A stretch of DNA of 64,000 nt from Ornithodoros turicata. Its lineage: Eukaryota > Arthropoda > Arachnida > Ixodida > Argasidae. The stretch covers positions 9,523,187-9,587,186 of the forward strand of contig NC_088206.1 in the NCBI RefSeq assembly GCF_037126465.1, read 5' to 3'. Of the stretch, positions 63,031 to 64,000 are shown one piece after another (position 1 is the stretch's first letter; each line of letters starts with the position of its first letter). The position numbers and the translations under genes were made by a program. Under the pieces are notes generated by a model that was not told the DNA's origin, searched no databases, and saw only the letters and a list, made by a program, of their open reading frames with translations.

Positions 63031-64000
63031 TCTGATTTACAGTTCCCTAAAAAAAAAAGCTACCTAAGGTAGCCTATTACCTCTCTGGTTGCGCAGTAAC
63101 AATACACCGCATTTTGTAAATATTAATATAATAATATTTTGAAAATGTTCATTGTCACCTCAGTGCTCCTCTAAGACCCAGCCCAGTACTGAAAGTATGA
63201 CAAACCAAATAGGACCATAAACCAACAAACGAATAAAACCTTAATGTAAGCACACAAAAAAAAAAAAAAAAGAACGAGAGGGAGAAAGGTTGGACTGTTG
63301 CACTGTTCTACGGTCCCTTCAAATCATTCCTAGCATTCTTGGGATATTATTCCTACTAATTCGCTCCTTTTAACAGATATCCTCCAGTTGCCCGCGCAGA
63401 CATACCTTTATCTCCCTTACAATGTCAGTGCTTTTGTCTTCCAAATGAGCTCCTTACATAATCTGTTTGGACTTTCACACACAAAGAGATAACGAGGTTC
63501 ACATCGGATGCATTGCTTTTAGCGTTTAATCAAACGTACTCTGAATTTCCGTCCCTTACTCGAGTCAAGATCATCAGTATTGTCTCTAGTCCACTGATAG
63601 GTCTGTGACAAGCCTCTACATGGTAAACAGCTGGTACGATAATTTTAGCGAGGGAAATCATTGATTTATGCTTGCTGCAAATGCAGGAGTTGTAGACGAT
63701 GTACAATTATTGTCACATTGTGCAGAAGTCTCATCTGTTTGCGGTGACAGCATGCAGATATCAGTCACCTTTACTATTAGCGCAATGCTCTCAGTTGCAA
63801 GTCTCAAGTTTCACCTATGCCTATGCTGGGCACAGGATACGATGCAGGACAATAAGGTATCCTTTCCTGCATGAAGACGACGAGGTTCCACGGAACTATG
63901 AAACCTGTTTGTATAATCAATGGTACATAAACGTTAATAAATAACTTTATTTCAGTAAAAAATCAATAATAAAAACTGTCCAAGCGTGAAATACGCTCTA
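63031..64000. other. Intergenic DNA at the right edge
   Basis: Contains an A15 run near 63255 and no recognisable gene. A frame at 63668-63874 reads AANAGVV..., which briefly recalls exon 8 of gene B, but the similarity stops there. Confidence 0.4.

Noticed and set aside
63668..63874. AANAGVV frame as a third copy of the RNase III last exon
   Set aside because: Only five residues recall exon 8 of gene B; the FFKSVAGAIY motif is absent in that frame and no other exons are nearby.

Overview
The window looks like arthropod nuclear DNA, most likely from a tick or close relative. Genes are split by long introns with GT..AG borders, intergenic space is large and AT-rich, and transposon debris is everywhere. 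That debris includes a Ty3/Gypsy element, LINE fragments, a Penelope-like fragment, tRNA-derived SINEs and at least ten short DNA-transposon derivatives with target-site duplications. CCTAA-rich blocks resemble the arthropod telomere unit. The tick assignment is inference from the repeat style; no gene here fixes the species.

The main content is a tandem pair of paralogous multi-exon genes on the + strand: gene A (15438-25141, predicted 386 aa) and gene B (32473-57884, predicted 396 aa). I reconstructed both from splice sites and reading phase. They have the same eight-exon layout and identical intron phases, including a 25-31 nt microexon. Each predicted protein starts with a signal peptide split over two tiny exons. 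It continues with a segment resembling the first helicase lobe of Dicer, in which the Walker A and DECH motifs are destroyed. It ends with a complete Dicer-type RNase IIIb fold. In both proteins the second pair of metal-binding acidic residues (D..E) is replaced by lysines (K-F-F-K), and gene B also has D to N in the first pair. Hel2, DUF283, PAZ, RNase IIIa and the dsRNA-binding domain are absent. These look like secreted, catalytically dead 'pseudo-Dicers'. This is the strongest novel signal in the window.

Layout: 1-10.8 kb is intergenic DNA with two hAT-type MITEs of one family (1600-2327, 4186-5006), a 9-bp-TSD element (6687-7708) and another hAT MITE (8682-9773). A young Gypsy element with apparently identical LTRs (10864-15363, minus strand) sits 74 bp upstream of the gene A start codon. 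Gene A introns hold a SINE, a piggyBac-like MITE, inverted repeat copies, an arginine-rich repeat-protein remnant and a hairpin. Between the genes are a 794-bp foldback element and another hairpin. Gene B is stretched to 25 kb by insertions: a LINE fragment split by a MITE, a 1-kb foldback, a 9-bp-TSD element with CCTAA blocks, three hAT MITEs, a piggyBac-like MITE and a LINE 3' end. After gene B come a hairpin, a Penelope-like GIY-YIG remnant, a full SINE and a Tc1/mariner-type MITE.

All gene models come from reading the sequence only. The RNase III exons are the most secure part; exons 1 and 2, especially in gene B, are the least secure.
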